Shown: positions 27,158-36,957 of the stretch, in pieces
How the letters are laid out: every line of letters starts with the position of its first letter
How positions within the stretch are numbered: position 1 is the first letter of the stretch
NCBI RefSeq assembly: GCF_025699485.1
Contig: NZ_JANUXN010000001.1
Coordinates: 186,001-250,000, forward strand
Origin: Thauera carbonicopians
Lineage (GTDB): Bacteria > Pseudomonadota > Gammaproteobacteria > Burkholderiales > Rhodocyclaceae
Direction: 5' to 3'
Length of the DNA: 64,000 nt
The notes under the pieces: generated by a model
Seen by the model: the letters and a program-made list of their open reading frames with translations, nothing else
What the model was told of the DNA's origin: nothing
Databases searched by the model: none
Translations under genes and position numbers: made by a program

Positions 27158-27864
27158 GGCTTTTTCTCCATCCAGATTGCTCCGAGCAGACCGCCTGCCA
27201 ATGCGCCGACGACGACATGGCTGTTCTCCGGCAGATACCGGTAGGCCAGCAGCGACGAGCCGGCTGCCACGGTCCATATCGCGAGCATGCGCAGGCTCTT
27301 CTGTCCGCCGATCGCCATCGCCAGCATGAAACAGCCCATCACCATGTCCAGGCCCAGACTCATCGGATCGTGGATGGCGCTGCCGAAATGGAGGCCCAGC
27401 CAGGAACCCAGTATCCAGGCCAGCCAGAGGGCGATGCCGCCGCCGAACAACAGCCCCATGCCCGATTCGCCACGTCCGAATGCCTGCATGGACATCGCCC
27501 AACTGGCGTCGGTGACGACGAGCATCATGCCGTAGCGTCTTGCCGGCGGCAGATGGCGAAGCCAGGGATACAGCGTGGCGCCCATCAGCAGGTGGCGGGC
27601 GTTGACGGCGAAGACCGTGATGGCCAGCGGGATCAAGGGCACTTGCGTGCCCCACAGATCCAGCGCGGCGAACTGCGACGCGCCGGCAAAGACCAGCGTG
27701 CTCATGATGACGATCGAGGTGCCATCGAGTCCCGACTGCGTCGCTGCAAGGCCGAACGCCAGGCCAAAAACGACGACGAAAAGGGAGATCGGCAGCAACT
27801 GCTTGAAGCCGGACCACAGCTCATGGCGATCGAGTTCGTATGCTCTTGCAGCATTGCTCGTCAA
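27154..27864 (-). CDS. azlC: AzlC-type branched-chain amino acid exporter subunit
   Basis: The large membrane subunit of the AzlCD exporter, with the family motifs ISLFVVVFGLAFGLAA, FAGASQFAAL and NARHLLMGATL. I place the start at a TTG (27864) because GGAGG lies 6 nt before it and the resulting 236 aa fits the family; the frame is open to an ATG at 27945, which would add a hydrophilic tail. The divergent LysR gene is its likely regulator. Confidence 0.85.
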   Translation of the reverse strand: MTSNAARAYELDRHELWSGFKQLLPISLFVVVFGLAFGLAATQSGLDGTSIVIMSTLVFAGASQFAALDLWGTQVPLIPLAITVFAVNARHLLMGATLYPWLRHLPPARRYGMMLVVTDASWAMSMQAFGRGESGMGLLFGGGIALWLAWILGSWLGLHFGSAIHDPMSLGLDMVMGCFMLAMAIGGQKSLRMLAIWTVAAGSSLLAYRYLPENSHVVVGALAGGLLGAIWMEKKP

Positions 27865-28030
27865 AACCGGACCTCCTTCACCTTTGCCTCCAGCGAAAAC
27901 ATGGATTGCGTGCGATGGCCAACAGCTGGCCGGAAGTGCATGCAAGCGGGAAGGATGAGTCAGACAGTGGGTGACGAAAAGCGCATAATTTTGCTATCTA
28001 CCATCCGTAAATCGAATAATTCAGTACGCC

Positions 28031-28900
28031 ATGAACTACCCGGATCTGCAGGTCGATTGGCTCAAGTGCTTCGTCGCGGTCGTGGATGCGGGCTCGTTGT
28101 CCAGTGCCGCGCCGGAGCTGCATCGCTCGCAGTCGGCAGTGAGCATGCAGCTCAAGAAGCTGGAAGCCGCGGTGGGGCGGCAACTGCTGGTGCGCGGCCC
28201 GCGGCAGCATCAACTGACGCCCGACGGGCAGGTTCTGCTGGGCTACGCGCGGCGCATTCTCGATCTGCACGCCGAGGCGCAGACGGCCTTTCATGGCGAG
28301 GAGCTGGCAGGCCGTGTCCGGCTGGGGGTGCCGGATGACTACGCCGCCACCTACCTGACGCCCGTGCTCAAACGCTTCGCGCCGAGACACGGCAACGTGG
28401 AGATCGAACTGGACTGCGAGCAATCTACATCCCTGATCCCCCGGGTCGAAAAGGGTGAGCTGGATCTGGCGCTGATTTCGCGGGACCACGCCCGGCGTGG
28501 CACCTTGCTGTTCCACGAGCCGATGGTCTGGGTGGGTTCACCCCAGTTCGACGCCTGGCGGCGTGATCCGCTGCCCATCGCGGTCTATGAACACACCAGT
28601 CTGGCGAAACGCAGCGCGATCAATTCACTGGGCCTGCAGGGGCGCCGCTACAGGGTGGTCTACAACAGCTCGAGCCTGGCGGGGCAGATCGCCGCCGTCG
28701 AGAGTGGGCTGGCCGTCGCCGTGCTGACCCGCTGCAGTGCACCGCCCCACCTGGAAATCCTCGGCAGCGCGCATGGGCTGGGGCCGCTGGAACCGATGGA
28801 AGTGTCGGTGTACCGGAGCAGGGCGTCACGCGGCTCGAAGGCCGTGGATAGCCTTCATGAACTGCTGATCAGGACGCTCAGAATTTCCGAATCAGCCTGA
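28031..28900 (+). CDS. LysR-family transcriptional regulator
   Basis: A 289-aa regulator with an N-terminal winged HTH (GSLSSAAPELHRSQSAVSMQLKKLE) and a C-terminal substrate-binding domain (VRLGVPDDYAATYLTPVL). It is divergent from azlCD across 166 nt, the usual arrangement for a LysR protein and its target, so it probably controls the exporter in response to an amino acid. No strong ribosome site precedes the ATG. Confidence 0.85.
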   Translation: MNYPDLQVDWLKCFVAVVDAGSLSSAAPELHRSQSAVSMQLKKLEAAVGRQLLVRGPRQHQLTPDGQVLLGYARRILDLHAEAQTAFHGEELAGRVRLGVPDDYAATYLTPVLKRFAPRHGNVEIELDCEQSTSLIPRVEKGELDLALISRDHARRGTLLFHEPMVWVGSPQFDAWRRDPLPIAVYEHTSLAKRSAINSLGLQGRRYRVVYNSSSLAGQIAAVESGLAVAVLTRCSAPPHLEILGSAHGLGPLEPMEVSVYRSRASRGSKAVDSLHELLIRTLRISESA

Positions 28901-29037
28901 GATCCTGTCGGTTCGAGGGCAGGTGGCCCGTGTCGCCGACGTTGGAAGAACAAGGTTCGGGAACCCCCGCCGCCATGGCGACAGGGGGCTCAACTGAATG
29001 AAGTACGGCAGGGCCTGGCCCCTGAGGAAGTGGCTGT

Positions 29038-31338
29038 TCAGGCGGCGCGCAACGCCTTTGCCGCTTCCACCATGTTGGCCAGCGCCGGAATGACCTCTCC
29101 CCACTGGCGGGTCTTCAGCCCGCAGTCGGGATTGACCCACAGGCGTTCGGCCGGGATGCGCTCGGCGGCCTTCTTCATCAGATCGACGATGTGCGTGGTG
29201 CTCGGGATGTTCGGCGAATGGATGTCATACACGCCGGGCCCGATCTCGTTCGGGTACTTGAAGTCGTCGAAGGCATCGAGCAGCTCCATGTCCGAGCGCG
29301 AGGTCTCGATCGTGATCACGTCGGCGTCCATGCCGGCGATGGACTCGATGATGTCGTTGAACTCCGAGTAGCACATGTGGGTGTGGATCTGGGTTTCGTC
29401 GCGCACGCCGTTGGCGGTGATGCGGAAGCATTCGACCGCCCAGCCGAGGTAGTCCTTCCACTGCGAACGGCGCAGCGGCAGGCCTTCGCGCAGCGCGGCT
29501 TCGTCGATCTGGATCACGCGCAAGCCGGCTTTCTCCAAGTCCAGCACTTCCTCGCGGATCGCCAGCGCAAGCTGCTTGCACGACTCGGCGCGCGGCTGGT
29601 CGTCGCGCACGAAGGACCAGTTCAGGATGGTCACCGGGCCCGTCAGCATGCCCTTCATCGGCTTGTGTGTGAGCGACTGCGCGTACTTGGTCCACTCCAC
29701 CGTCATCGGCCGCGGGCGGCTGATGTCGCCGAACAGGATGGGCGGCTTGACGCAGCGCGAGCCGTAGGACTGCACCCAGCCGAACTGGCTGAAGGCGTAG
29801 CCGTCGAGCTGTTCGCCGAAGTATTCCACCATGTCGTTGCGCTCGGCTTCGCCGTGCACTAGCACGTCCAGGCCCAGCTTTTCCTGTTCGCGCACGCTGC
29901 GCTCGATCTCGGCCTGTATGGCCTGGCGGTAGGCCGTGGCGCCGATGCGGCCAGCCTTGTAGTCGGCGCGTGCCTGGCGGATTTCCGCGGTTTGCGGGAA
30001 GGAGCCGATGGTGGTGGTGGGGAACTTGGGCAGCTTCAGTAGCGCGGCCTGCTTGGGCGCGCGCCGCGCATAGCTGCTCTCGCGCATGCCCAGATGGGGC
30101 ACGATACGGGCCACTGCGTCGCGTACCTTGGGGTTGTGTACCCGGGGCGAGCTGCGGCGGGCGTCCAGGTCGGCCTTGTTGGCCGCCAGTTCGCCGGCGA
30201 CTGCCGCGCGGCCGTCGCGCAGCGCGGTGGCAAGCAGCTTCAGTTCGTCGAGTTTCTGCAGCGCGAAGGCGAGCCAGGATTTGAGTTCGGGGTCCAGCTT
30301 CTGCTCGCCGGCGAGATCCACCGGCACGTGCAACAGCGAGCACGAGGGCGCGAGCCACAGGCGGTCGCCCAGACGCTCGGCGATCGGCTCCAGCCAGTCG
30401 AGCACTGCCGTCAGGTCGGTTTTCCAGATGTTGCGGCCGTTGATGACGCCGAGCGACAGCACCTTGTGCGAGGGCAGCAGGCCGATCAGCGACAGCACCT
30501 CGTCGCGGCCGTTGATCGCATCGATGTGCAGCCCGGCCACCGGCAGGTTGGCGGCGAGGTACTGATTCTCCGCCAACTGACCGAAGTAGGTCGCCAGCAG
30601 CAGCTTGACGCGGCAGCTCTTCAACTCGTGGTAGGCGGTGGTGAAGGCATGCTGCCAGTCGGCATCCAGTTCGGTGACCAGGATGGGTTCGTCGATCTGC
30701 ACCCATTCGACGCCCTGGTCGGCCAGCGTCTCGAGCAGTTCGGCATACACCGGCAGCAGGCGCGGCAGCAGGGCGAGGCGGTCGCAGCTTTCCTTTTCCT
30801 GGTCCCTGACCTTGCCGATGGCGAGATAGGTGACGGGGCCGACGATCACCGGCTTGGCGCGCACGCCTTGCGCCCTGGCTTCGGCGAGCTGCTCCAGCAG
30901 GAGCGAGGCGTCCAGGCGGAATTCGGTGCCGGCGGTGAATTCGGGGACGATGTAGTGGTAGTTGGTATCAAACCACTTGGTCATTTCGCCGGCGGCGACG
31001 CCGCCGCAGCAATCGGCGTGGCCGTCGGCCTTTTCCGCGGATCGACCGCGGGCCACGCGGAAGTAGTTGTCCAGCACGTCGCCGTGGAAGCCCTGCACGC
31101 GCTCGGGCAGGTTGCCGAGCATGAAGCTGGTGTCGAGGATCTGGTCGTAGAACGAGAAGTCGCCCACCGGCACCAGGTCGAGGCCGGCCTGGTCGTTCCA
31201 GTGGCGCTGGCGCAGGCCGGCGCCGGTCGCCTTCAGTTCGTCGAGGGGCGATTCACCCTTCCAGTAGGATTCGAGGGCGAACTTCAGTTCGCGTTTTGCG
31301 CCGATGCGTGGAAAGCCGAGATTGTGTGTGAGTGCCAT
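29038..31338 (-). CDS. metE: Cobalamin-independent methionine synthase
   Basis: MetE transfers a methyl group from 5-methyltetrahydropteroyltri-glutamate to homocysteine. The 766 aa form the usual duplicated barrel. Zinc ligands are visible as His654 and Cys656 (THMCYSE) and Cys739 (NPDCG). It is divergent from metR, 102 nt apart, which indicates homocysteine-dependent activation by MetR. The intergenic space is too short for, and shows no sign of, a cobalamin riboswitch. Confidence 0.97.
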   Translation of the reverse strand: MALTHNLGFPRIGAKRELKFALESYWKGESPLDELKATGAGLRQRHWNDQAGLDLVPVGDFSFYDQILDTSFMLGNLPERVQGFHGDVLDNYFRVARGRSAEKADGHADCCGGVAAGEMTKWFDTNYHYIVPEFTAGTEFRLDASLLLEQLAEARAQGVRAKPVIVGPVTYLAIGKVRDQEKESCDRLALLPRLLPVYAELLETLADQGVEWVQIDEPILVTELDADWQHAFTTAYHELKSCRVKLLLATYFGQLAENQYLAANLPVAGLHIDAINGRDEVLSLIGLLPSHKVLSLGVINGRNIWKTDLTAVLDWLEPIAERLGDRLWLAPSCSLLHVPVDLAGEQKLDPELKSWLAFALQKLDELKLLATALRDGRAAVAGELAANKADLDARRSSPRVHNPKVRDAVARIVPHLGMRESSYARRAPKQAALLKLPKFPTTTIGSFPQTAEIRQARADYKAGRIGATAYRQAIQAEIERSVREQEKLGLDVLVHGEAERNDMVEYFGEQLDGYAFSQFGWVQSYGSRCVKPPILFGDISRPRPMTVEWTKYAQSLTHKPMKGMLTGPVTILNWSFVRDDQPRAESCKQLALAIREEVLDLEKAGLRVIQIDEAALREGLPLRRSQWKDYLGWAVECFRITANGVRDETQIHTHMCYSEFNDIIESIAGMDADVITIETSRSDMELLDAFDDFKYPNEIGPGVYDIHSPNIPSTTHIVDLMKKAAERIPAERLWVNPDCGLKTRQWGEVIPALANMVEAAKALRAA

Positions 31339-31440
31339 GGGAATGCGGATACGGGTTGGTCGTGGCGCAATCCTATGGCAGTGCGTTCATGAATAAAAAT
31401 GGTATTGTTTCATCAATCGATCAATATCGTTCATGTAAAA

Positions 31441-32343
31441 ATGGCCATCCTGGAACGCGCCCACCTGGAAATCGTCCGTGCCGTCGATCGATACGGCTCG
31501 CTGACCGCCGCCGCCGAAAAGCTCCACGTCACCCAGTCGGCGCTGAGCCACACCGTGCGCAAGCTGGAAGACCAGCTCGGCACCGCGATCTGGCATCGCG
31601 AAGGGCGCAGCCTGCGGCCCACCCAGGCCGGCGAATACCTGCTGGCGGTGGCCCAGCGCCTGCTGCCGCAGCTCGAACTGGCGGAGGAGCGCCTGCGCCA
31701 GTTCGCCCAGGGCGAACGCGGCGCACTACGCATCGGCATGGAATGCCACCCCTGCTACCAGTGGCTGCTGAAGATCGTCTCGCCCTATCTGGCGGCGTGG
31801 CCGGCGGTGGATGTGGACGTGAAACAGAAATTCCAGTTCGGCGGCATCGGTGCGCTGTTCGGCTATGAGATCGACCTGCTGGTGACGCCGGACCCGCTGC
31901 ACAAGACCGGGCTGGTCTTCGAGCCGGTGTTCGACTACGAACAGGTGCTGGTGGTCAGCCGCGCGCATAGGCTGGCCGGTGCCGGCCATGTGAACCCCGA
32001 GCAGCTCTCGGATGAAACCCTGATCACCTATCCGGTGAGCCTGGACCGGCTGGACGTCTACACCCGCTTCCTCACGCCGGCGGGCATTTCGCCGAAGCGC
32101 CACAAACCGATCGAAACCACCGACATCATGTTGCAGATGGTCGCCAGCGGCCGCGGCGTGGCTGCGCTGCCGCGCTGGCTGGTGGAGGAGAACGCCAAGC
32201 GCTTCGGCGTGGTCCCCGTAAAGTTGGGGCCGCAGGGCGTGGATAAGCAGATATTCCTGGGCTACCGCGAGGCGGATGGCGGCATCGATTACCTGCGTGC
32301 CTTCATCGAGATGGCGCGCAGACATCGCGACACGGGAAGGTGA
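31441..32343 (+). CDS. metR: MetR, LysR-family regulator of methionine biosynthesis
   Basis: A 300-aa LysR protein. The HTH is LTAAAEKLHVTQSALSHTVRKLE, and the effector domain carries MetR-type residues (GMECHPCYQWLLKIV). MetR activates metE using homocysteine as co-inducer. The ATG at 31441 gives the family start (MAILERAHLEIV); an upstream in-frame ATG at 31399 lies inside the AT-rich promoter. The intergenic region holds TTCATGAA (31386-31393) and an ATCGAT-centred motif (31413-31426) as candidate operators. Confidence 0.92.
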   Translation: MAILERAHLEIVRAVDRYGSLTAAAEKLHVTQSALSHTVRKLEDQLGTAIWHREGRSLRPTQAGEYLLAVAQRLLPQLELAEERLRQFAQGERGALRIGMECHPCYQWLLKIVSPYLAAWPAVDVDVKQKFQFGGIGALFGYEIDLLVTPDPLHKTGLVFEPVFDYEQVLVVSRAHRLAGAGHVNPEQLSDETLITYPVSLDRLDVYTRFLTPAGISPKRHKPIETTDIMLQMVASGRGVAALPRWLVEENAKRFGVVPVKLGPQGVDKQIFLGYREADGGIDYLRAFIEMARRHRDTGR

Positions 32344-32410
32344 TCTGTGCCTGTCGTCATGCTTGCGCAGCGGGCACTCAGCGCTTTTCCCGATACAACG
32401 TTCGTACTGG

Positions 32411-32430
32411 ATGCCCGCCTTCGCGGGCAT
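32411..32430. repeat. Palindromic hairpin, probable terminator or REP-like unit
   Basis: ATGCCCGC-CTTC-GCGGGCAT is a perfect 8-bp stem, followed by GACGG. It lies between the convergent metR and toxin-remnant genes and could end transcription from both sides. The same core is a frequent intergenic palindrome in related genomes, but only one copy occurs here. Confidence 0.5.
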
Positions 32431-32465
32431 GACGGACTTGGTCAGAGGTTCCCGAGGGGAATGAT

Positions 32466-32699
32466 TCAGTTCTGCCCCAGATCACGATAGAAGTTCTCGT
32501 GTGGCCCGACGGCTTCCAGATAAACCAGGCGCACCTGTTCCGTAATGGTGTAGCCGAGAAGGTAGAGCTGGTCCTGGCTACGGAACTTCACGACCCGCAA
32601 CTCGGCCAGATCGCCTTTTTTGTGCTCTCCGCTATCCGGGGCCGCCGCCACGCCAGCGACTGCACGGTCGACGTCGGCTGTGACATTGTTGTGAAACAT
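32466..32699 (-). pseudogene. ParE-like toxin, probably 5'-truncated
   Basis: Reading on the minus strand from an ATG at 32699 gives 77 residues with HKKGDLAELRVVKF, QDQLYLLGYTI and a GPHENFYRDL end. This is characteristic of a RelE/ParE-like toxin family of about 90-100 aa whose members end in HENFYRDLK. The homology-like frame continues a few codons upstream into the 3' end of the TonB receptor gene, and the first strand and helix of a full toxin are absent. There is no strong ribosome site and no antitoxin gene on either side. It is most likely a remnant at a recombination junction. Confidence 0.55.
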
Positions 32700-32704
32700 C
32701 TGCT

Positions 32705-35131
32705 TCAGAACGTGTACTTCATGTTGACCGAGACCCGGCGCGGCTCGCCATAGGTAACGGAGTTGCTCCAACTGTTTTCGTAGTATTTCTTGTCGAACAG
32801 GTTGTAGACATTGAACTGCACCGCCAGTGGCTTGCTGATCTGGTAGCGTGCCATCAGGTTGATCAGCGCATAGGCTGACTGGCCGACATCTTCCGCATTG
32901 CCGGTCACCGGGTTGATGCGGATGTGCGGCATATCGCCCTGCCAGTCCACACCCCCACCGATACTCCAGCCTGAAAGCGCGCCGGTCAGTTCGTATTTGG
33001 TGAACAACTTGAGCATCCGTGTCGGGAAACGCGTCGAAACACGCTGGCCGTCTGGATTGCGAGCGAGAAACTGAGCCCAGCTCAGGCCTATGTCCCACTG
33101 CGGATTGATCTGGCCCACTAGTTCCAGCTCGTAGCCTTCGGATACGATGCCCCTTTCACCGCGATATGCTTGTCCGCCCGTGCCGGGCACCTGTGCATCG
33201 CCGTCTGGCACGGCAAAGTTGTCCTGCTCGATACGAAACACTGCGGCGGATGCATTGAGCGCGCCCCCGAAGAACTCGCCTTTGAGGCCGGCTTCGTAAC
33301 TATTCCCTTCCAGCGGATCGAGCGTTTTGCCACTGCGGTCGAGGGAACTCTGTGGCTGGAAGATGCTGGTGTAGCTGGCATAGGCGGTCAGCCAGTCGTT
33401 GAGGTCATAGAGCACACCGGCATACGGCGTGAACACGGCGGATTCGTTCAGTTCGGAAGTCGACGCGCCCCGTGCAGTGACATTGTCACGCTCATAGCGG
33501 GTCACGCGTACCCCGGCGATAATCTTGAGCGGATCAGCCGGATTCAGCCGCACGGCAGCATAACCAGCCGTCTGGGTCTGAAGCTCGGAGTTGCTGAAAT
33601 ACCGAGGGCCGTAGACCGGCTCGGGATAGTTGCCGTCCCACTGGTTGAAATTACCCACCGGCGCGGGAGAGCCAATCTGGTCAGGCATGTGCAAGGCGTA
33701 TTTGGTGCGCGTATAGACAGTGCCTACCGTCATCTCGTGCGTACGCCCCAGCAGGTCGAACGGGCCGCTGGCCTGCACATTGAAGCGGCTTTGCCGCGCC
33801 GTCTTGTCATATAAAAGCGGAGAGGCACTCATGCCCAGGCCGGTTTCCCGATCAGGCCGGGCACTGCTGAACCACAGCAGATTGCTGATTTCATCGCTGT
33901 CGGTGTACTGTCCATCGACCTTGACCAACCAGCCATTGTCGAAGGCATGCTCCAGCGAGGCGAAAACGTTTTGCGTATGGATGTCCCACTGGTGCCATTT
34001 TGCAGCCGTGGTTGTGGAGCGGCTCCAGTGAGTGCGCGTGCCGTCTGCGTACCACATGGGCAAGCCGCCCCAATAAGTGCCATTACGATCGTCGCGTTGA
34101 TCGCTGATACCCAGGCTGAGCCGGGTAGCACTGCCCAGGTCGGCGTCCAGCGCGAAGTAATACACGGCGGTTTGTCTTTCTTCAAAATCCATGAAACCGT
34201 TCTGGTTACGGTAGTTGATCACCGCGCGGCCCCGTAACGATCCCTCCTGGTTCAATGGTGTGCTCAAATCCACCATGCCGCCGTAACGGTCCCATGACCC
34301 CCCTTCCAGCGCAATGTGACCGGTGAAGATCTTGCTGTTAGCGTGCTTGCGTACCATATTGATCGACGCGCTCGGATTGCCGGCGCCTGACATCAATCCA
34401 TTGGCGCCACGCACCACCTCGAAGCGATCATAAATCGCCGTACTGACGACGTCCGATTGAATACCCGATGCAATCACCGGGATGCCATCGACCTGAAAAT
34501 TGGAAACGCCGAAGCCGCGTGCAAAGTATTCGCCACGGCCACGATCCTGAGCCTTGACTGCCACGCCAGGCATATTGCGCAGCACTTCGTTGAAATCCGT
34601 CAACGCCTGATCCTCGATGCGCTGGCTGGTGATGACGCTGACCGACTGCGGCGTCTCGCGCGGCGACAGGGCCAGCCCAGTGGCGGTGTTCGTGCTGTGC
34701 GTGGTGTAGCTGCCCGTGCCTTCGGTAGTGCCGCTGCGGTCGGCTCCGGCTGTCACTGTCATCGGCGTCAGCACGGTCTCTCCGCTCGCCGCCGGCAGTC
34801 TGTACAGGATATAGCTTCCATCCCCGCGTGCTTGTGCCGCCAGTCCGGTACCTTGCAGCAACCGGGCAAGGCCGCCGGCAAGGTCGTGGCTGCCCTGCAG
34901 ACCGGGACTGCGTAGGCCGGTGGAGAGGCCGGTGGAAAAGCTCAGCGTGATGCCGGTCTCGTGGCCGAAGCGGTTCAGCGCCGCTTCCAGCGGACCGGCG
35001 GGGATGTCGTAGGTGCGCTGGATGGCGGCGTTGGCGGCGCCGGCCGGTTCGGCAGCGAGTGCCGGGACGAGCATGAGTTGGGCGACGGCCAGGGCCAGCA
35101 GGCTCAGGCGGGGCAGTGTGCGGTGGGGCAT
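32705..35131 (-). CDS. TonB-dependent ferric siderophore receptor with STN domain
   Basis: An outer membrane receptor of 808 aa. It has a signal peptide (LSLLALAVAQLMLVPALAAEP), an STN signalling domain (about 40-95), a plug with RNMPGVAVKAQDRGRGEYF and a beta-barrel ending in VNMKYTF. The STN domain means it signals to the adjacent FecR/FecI pair. Sequence style (GLPMWYADGTRTHWSRS) recalls the FpvA/FhuE group of hydroxamate-type receptors, but the ligand is uncertain. The start at 35131 has GAGGAAA upstream; the frame is open further, but through the fecR region. GC content in the barrel is visibly lower (about 58-60%) than in flanking genes. Confidence 0.9.
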   Translation of the reverse strand: MPHRTLPRLSLLALAVAQLMLVPALAAEPAGAANAAIQRTYDIPAGPLEAALNRFGHETGITLSFSTGLSTGLRSPGLQGSHDLAGGLARLLQGTGLAAQARGDGSYILYRLPAASGETVLTPMTVTAGADRSGTTEGTGSYTTHSTNTATGLALSPRETPQSVSVITSQRIEDQALTDFNEVLRNMPGVAVKAQDRGRGEYFARGFGVSNFQVDGIPVIASGIQSDVVSTAIYDRFEVVRGANGLMSGAGNPSASINMVRKHANSKIFTGHIALEGGSWDRYGGMVDLSTPLNQEGSLRGRAVINYRNQNGFMDFEERQTAVYYFALDADLGSATRLSLGISDQRDDRNGTYWGGLPMWYADGTRTHWSRSTTTAAKWHQWDIHTQNVFASLEHAFDNGWLVKVDGQYTDSDEISNLLWFSSARPDRETGLGMSASPLLYDKTARQSRFNVQASGPFDLLGRTHEMTVGTVYTRTKYALHMPDQIGSPAPVGNFNQWDGNYPEPVYGPRYFSNSELQTQTAGYAAVRLNPADPLKIIAGVRVTRYERDNVTARGASTSELNESAVFTPYAGVLYDLNDWLTAYASYTSIFQPQSSLDRSGKTLDPLEGNSYEAGLKGEFFGGALNASAAVFRIEQDNFAVPDGDAQVPGTGGQAYRGERGIVSEGYELELVGQINPQWDIGLSWAQFLARNPDGQRVSTRFPTRMLKLFTKYELTGALSGWSIGGGVDWQGDMPHIRINPVTGNAEDVGQSAYALINLMARYQISKPLAVQFNVYNLFDKKYYENSWSNSVTYGEPRRVSVNMKYTF

Positions 35132-35235
35132 CGGGTTTCCTCGGGGGGTGGTGAAAAATGTGGCTTCACCTGACTTGTCCCGCGAGAAGCAAAAGTAGAC
35201 CACCCCGAGTGGCGCGGAGCGTGATCGTGCGCGGC

Positions 35236-36216
35236 TCAGGCGGCGGGGTGCACCGTGACCCAGTAGCGCGTGAGGAAGTGGATGCGCACCGGCAGGCTGG
35301 CGCGCAGGACGTCGAGGATGCGGTCGGTGTCGTCCAGCCGGTAGGTGCCGGAGACGCGCCAGTCGGCGATTTCCGGCGCGCAGGCGAGGCGGCCGTGGCG
35401 GTGCCGGCCGACTTCGGCGAGGAAGTCGGCGAGCCGCATGTTGCTGGCGACCAGGATGCCGTCGCGCCAGGCGACGGTGTTTGCGTCGGCGGTCCGCGGC
35501 GCTTCGGCCAGGCCGGGGGCGAAGCGCAGTTGCTGGCCGGCCTGCACGGTGGCGCGCGGCGCGGTGTCCCCGCGGTGCAGGACGGCGACGGCGCCTTCGA
35601 AGACTGCGAGGTGACCGGCGTCCGACAGCACCCGCACCGCAAAGCGGGTGCCGAGCGGGTGCAGCGTGCCGTAGCGGGTGAGGACGAGGAAGGGGCGCCG
35701 GGCTTCGTCCGGCGCGGTACGGATGAGGATTTCGCCGCGGTGCAGGGTCAGTTGGCGTACCTGGCCGTCGAAGCGGACGTCCAGTGCGCTGTCGCTGTTG
35801 ATCGCCAGTTCGCTGCCGTCGGCCAGTTCCAGCGTGCGGCGCTCGCCGACGCCGGTACGCAGGTCGGCCAGCAGGCCGGTGCTGCGGCGGCCGTGCCCGC
35901 TGTTCAGCCACAGGCCGCCGATGGAGCCGGCGGCAAGCAGGGCAATGAGCAGGTCGCGGCGTTGGCGGCGGCGGGGGGCGAGCAACGCCTTGCGCACGGG
36001 CGGTGCGTTGTCGGCCACTTGATGCAAGCGGGCGTTGACGTGCTGGATGTGTTCCCAGGCCCGGCGGTGTTCGGGGTGTTCGGCCAGCCAGGCTTCGAAG
36101 GCCTGGCGAGGCGCTTCGGCGTCGCCGTCTTCCTGGAGTTCGAACAGCCACTCCACCGCGCGGCGGGCGGTCTCCGGATCGAAGTCGGCGGACGGCTGTG
36201 GCGTGGCGACGGGCAT
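35236..36216 (-). CDS. fecR: FecR-type anti-sigma/signal transducer
   Basis: The inner membrane regulator of 326 aa carries signals from the STN receptor to the ECF sigma factor. It has the N-terminal DUF4880-like segment (ARRAVEWLFELQ...WLAEHPEHRRAWE), one membrane span (about 86-102, LLIALLAAGSIGGLWL) and the periplasmic FecR domain (GERRTLELADGSELAINS). The ATG at 36216 gives the family N-terminus. It lies between the sigma gene and the receptor, all on the minus strand. Confidence 0.9.
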   Translation of the reverse strand: MPVATPQPSADFDPETARRAVEWLFELQEDGDAEAPRQAFEAWLAEHPEHRRAWEHIQHVNARLHQVADNAPPVRKALLAPRRRQRRDLLIALLAAGSIGGLWLNSGHGRRSTGLLADLRTGVGERRTLELADGSELAINSDSALDVRFDGQVRQLTLHRGEILIRTAPDEARRPFLVLTRYGTLHPLGTRFAVRVLSDAGHLAVFEGAVAVLHRGDTAPRATVQAGQQLRFAPGLAEAPRTADANTVAWRDGILVASNMRLADFLAEVGRHRHGRLACAPEIADWRVSGTYRLDDTDRILDVLRASLPVRIHFLTRYWVTVHPAA

Positions 36217-36290
36217 GTCAGGCCTTCTGCCGGGCAGGACGTGCAAGGCCGGCATTTCTCGAAGGCCGTGGGCGTGGCAGGTGTTTCATG

Positions 36291-36788
36291 TCAGCCGGCA
36301 TCGAGGGCGAAGTAGCACAGGGCGCCGGCCCGTGTCAGGTGACGTTTGACAGTGGTCACCGAGACACCGAGTTCCGCAGCGATCTGGGCCTGGTTGAGGC
36401 CGTCGAGCTGCGACAGCAGGAAGGCGCGGCGCACTTCGCCGGGCAGCGTTGATAGCAGGGCGTCGATCTCGATCAGCGTGGAGAGGATCACCTGCCGCTC
36501 TTCGGGCGAGGGGGCCAGTGCTTCAGGCTGCAGGGCGAGTGCTTCGAGGTAGGCCTTCTCCAGATATTCGCGCCGCCAGTGGTTCGACAGCACGCGCTGC
36601 GCGACGGTGGTCAGGAAGGCGCGTGGTTCCTGGATGGCGATGGGCTCGTCGCGCGCGAGCAGGCGTAGGAAGGTGTCGTGCGCCAGGTCGGCGGCGCGGT
36701 GGGAGCAGCCGAGCTTTCTTCGCAGCCAGCCGTGCAGCCACTTGTGGTGATCGGTGTATAGCGCGGCGACGTCGGGGGCGGCAGGCAC
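36291..36788 (-). CDS. fecI: FecI-type ECF sigma factor
   Basis: A 165-aa sigma-70 family protein. Region 2 is LYTDHHKWLHGWLRRKL...AADLAHDTFLRLL, and region 4 is LSTLPGEVRRAFLLSQLDGLNQAQIAAELGVSVTTVKRHL. It should direct RNA polymerase to the receptor gene when the siderophore is bound. It starts with GTG at 36788, with GGAG 8 nt upstream. A Fur-like site lies about 60 nt upstream. Confidence 0.92.
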   Translation of the reverse strand: MPAAPDVAALYTDHHKWLHGWLRRKLGCSHRAADLAHDTFLRLLARDEPIAIQEPRAFLTTVAQRVLSNHWRREYLEKAYLEALALQPEALAPSPEERQVILSTLIEIDALLSTLPGEVRRAFLLSQLDGLNQAQIAAELGVSVTTVKRHLTRAGALCYFALDAG

Positions 36789-36848
36789 GGCAGGCTCCGG
36801 GAAACGATAAGGAAGCGCTAACAGGCTGAACTGCGTGGACTGAACCTG

Positions 36849-36867
36849 TTATCGATAATCGTTCCCA
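36849..36867 (-). promoter_or_regulatory. Putative Fur box upstream of fecI
   Basis: The plus-strand sequence TTATCGATAATCGTTCCCA contains GATAATCGTT, nine of ten positions of the Fur core GATAATCATT; the outer hexamers are weaker. The position before an iron-signalling sigma factor gene supports iron repression. Confidence 0.6.
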
Positions 36868-36921
36868 TTTTCTGTCGCGTGCGTCAGAGAGGTCAATGTT
36901 GTCTATTCCGTCGCTGCGAGA

Positions 36922-36945
36922 CACGGCACCCGAGCGGGCACCGTG
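36922..36945. terminator. Hairpin at the end of the valine operon
   Basis: CACGG-CA-CCCG-AG-CGGG-CA-CCGTG forms a stem with one internal loop, 13 nt after the mmsB stop on the minus strand. No T-run follows. Confidence 0.4.
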
Positions 36946-36957
36946 CCGGCAGGCCGC

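Noticed and set aside
31339-31440. Cobalamin or SAM riboswitch upstream of metE
   Set aside because: The divergent gap to metR is only 102 nt, and no B12-box or SAM-box-like sequence is visible. MetR control is the simpler reading.
35132-36151. N-terminal extension of the TonB receptor frame to 1148 codons
   Set aside because: The extension is Arg/Pro-rich, overlaps fecR on the same strand, and a signal peptide with ribosome site starts at 35131.
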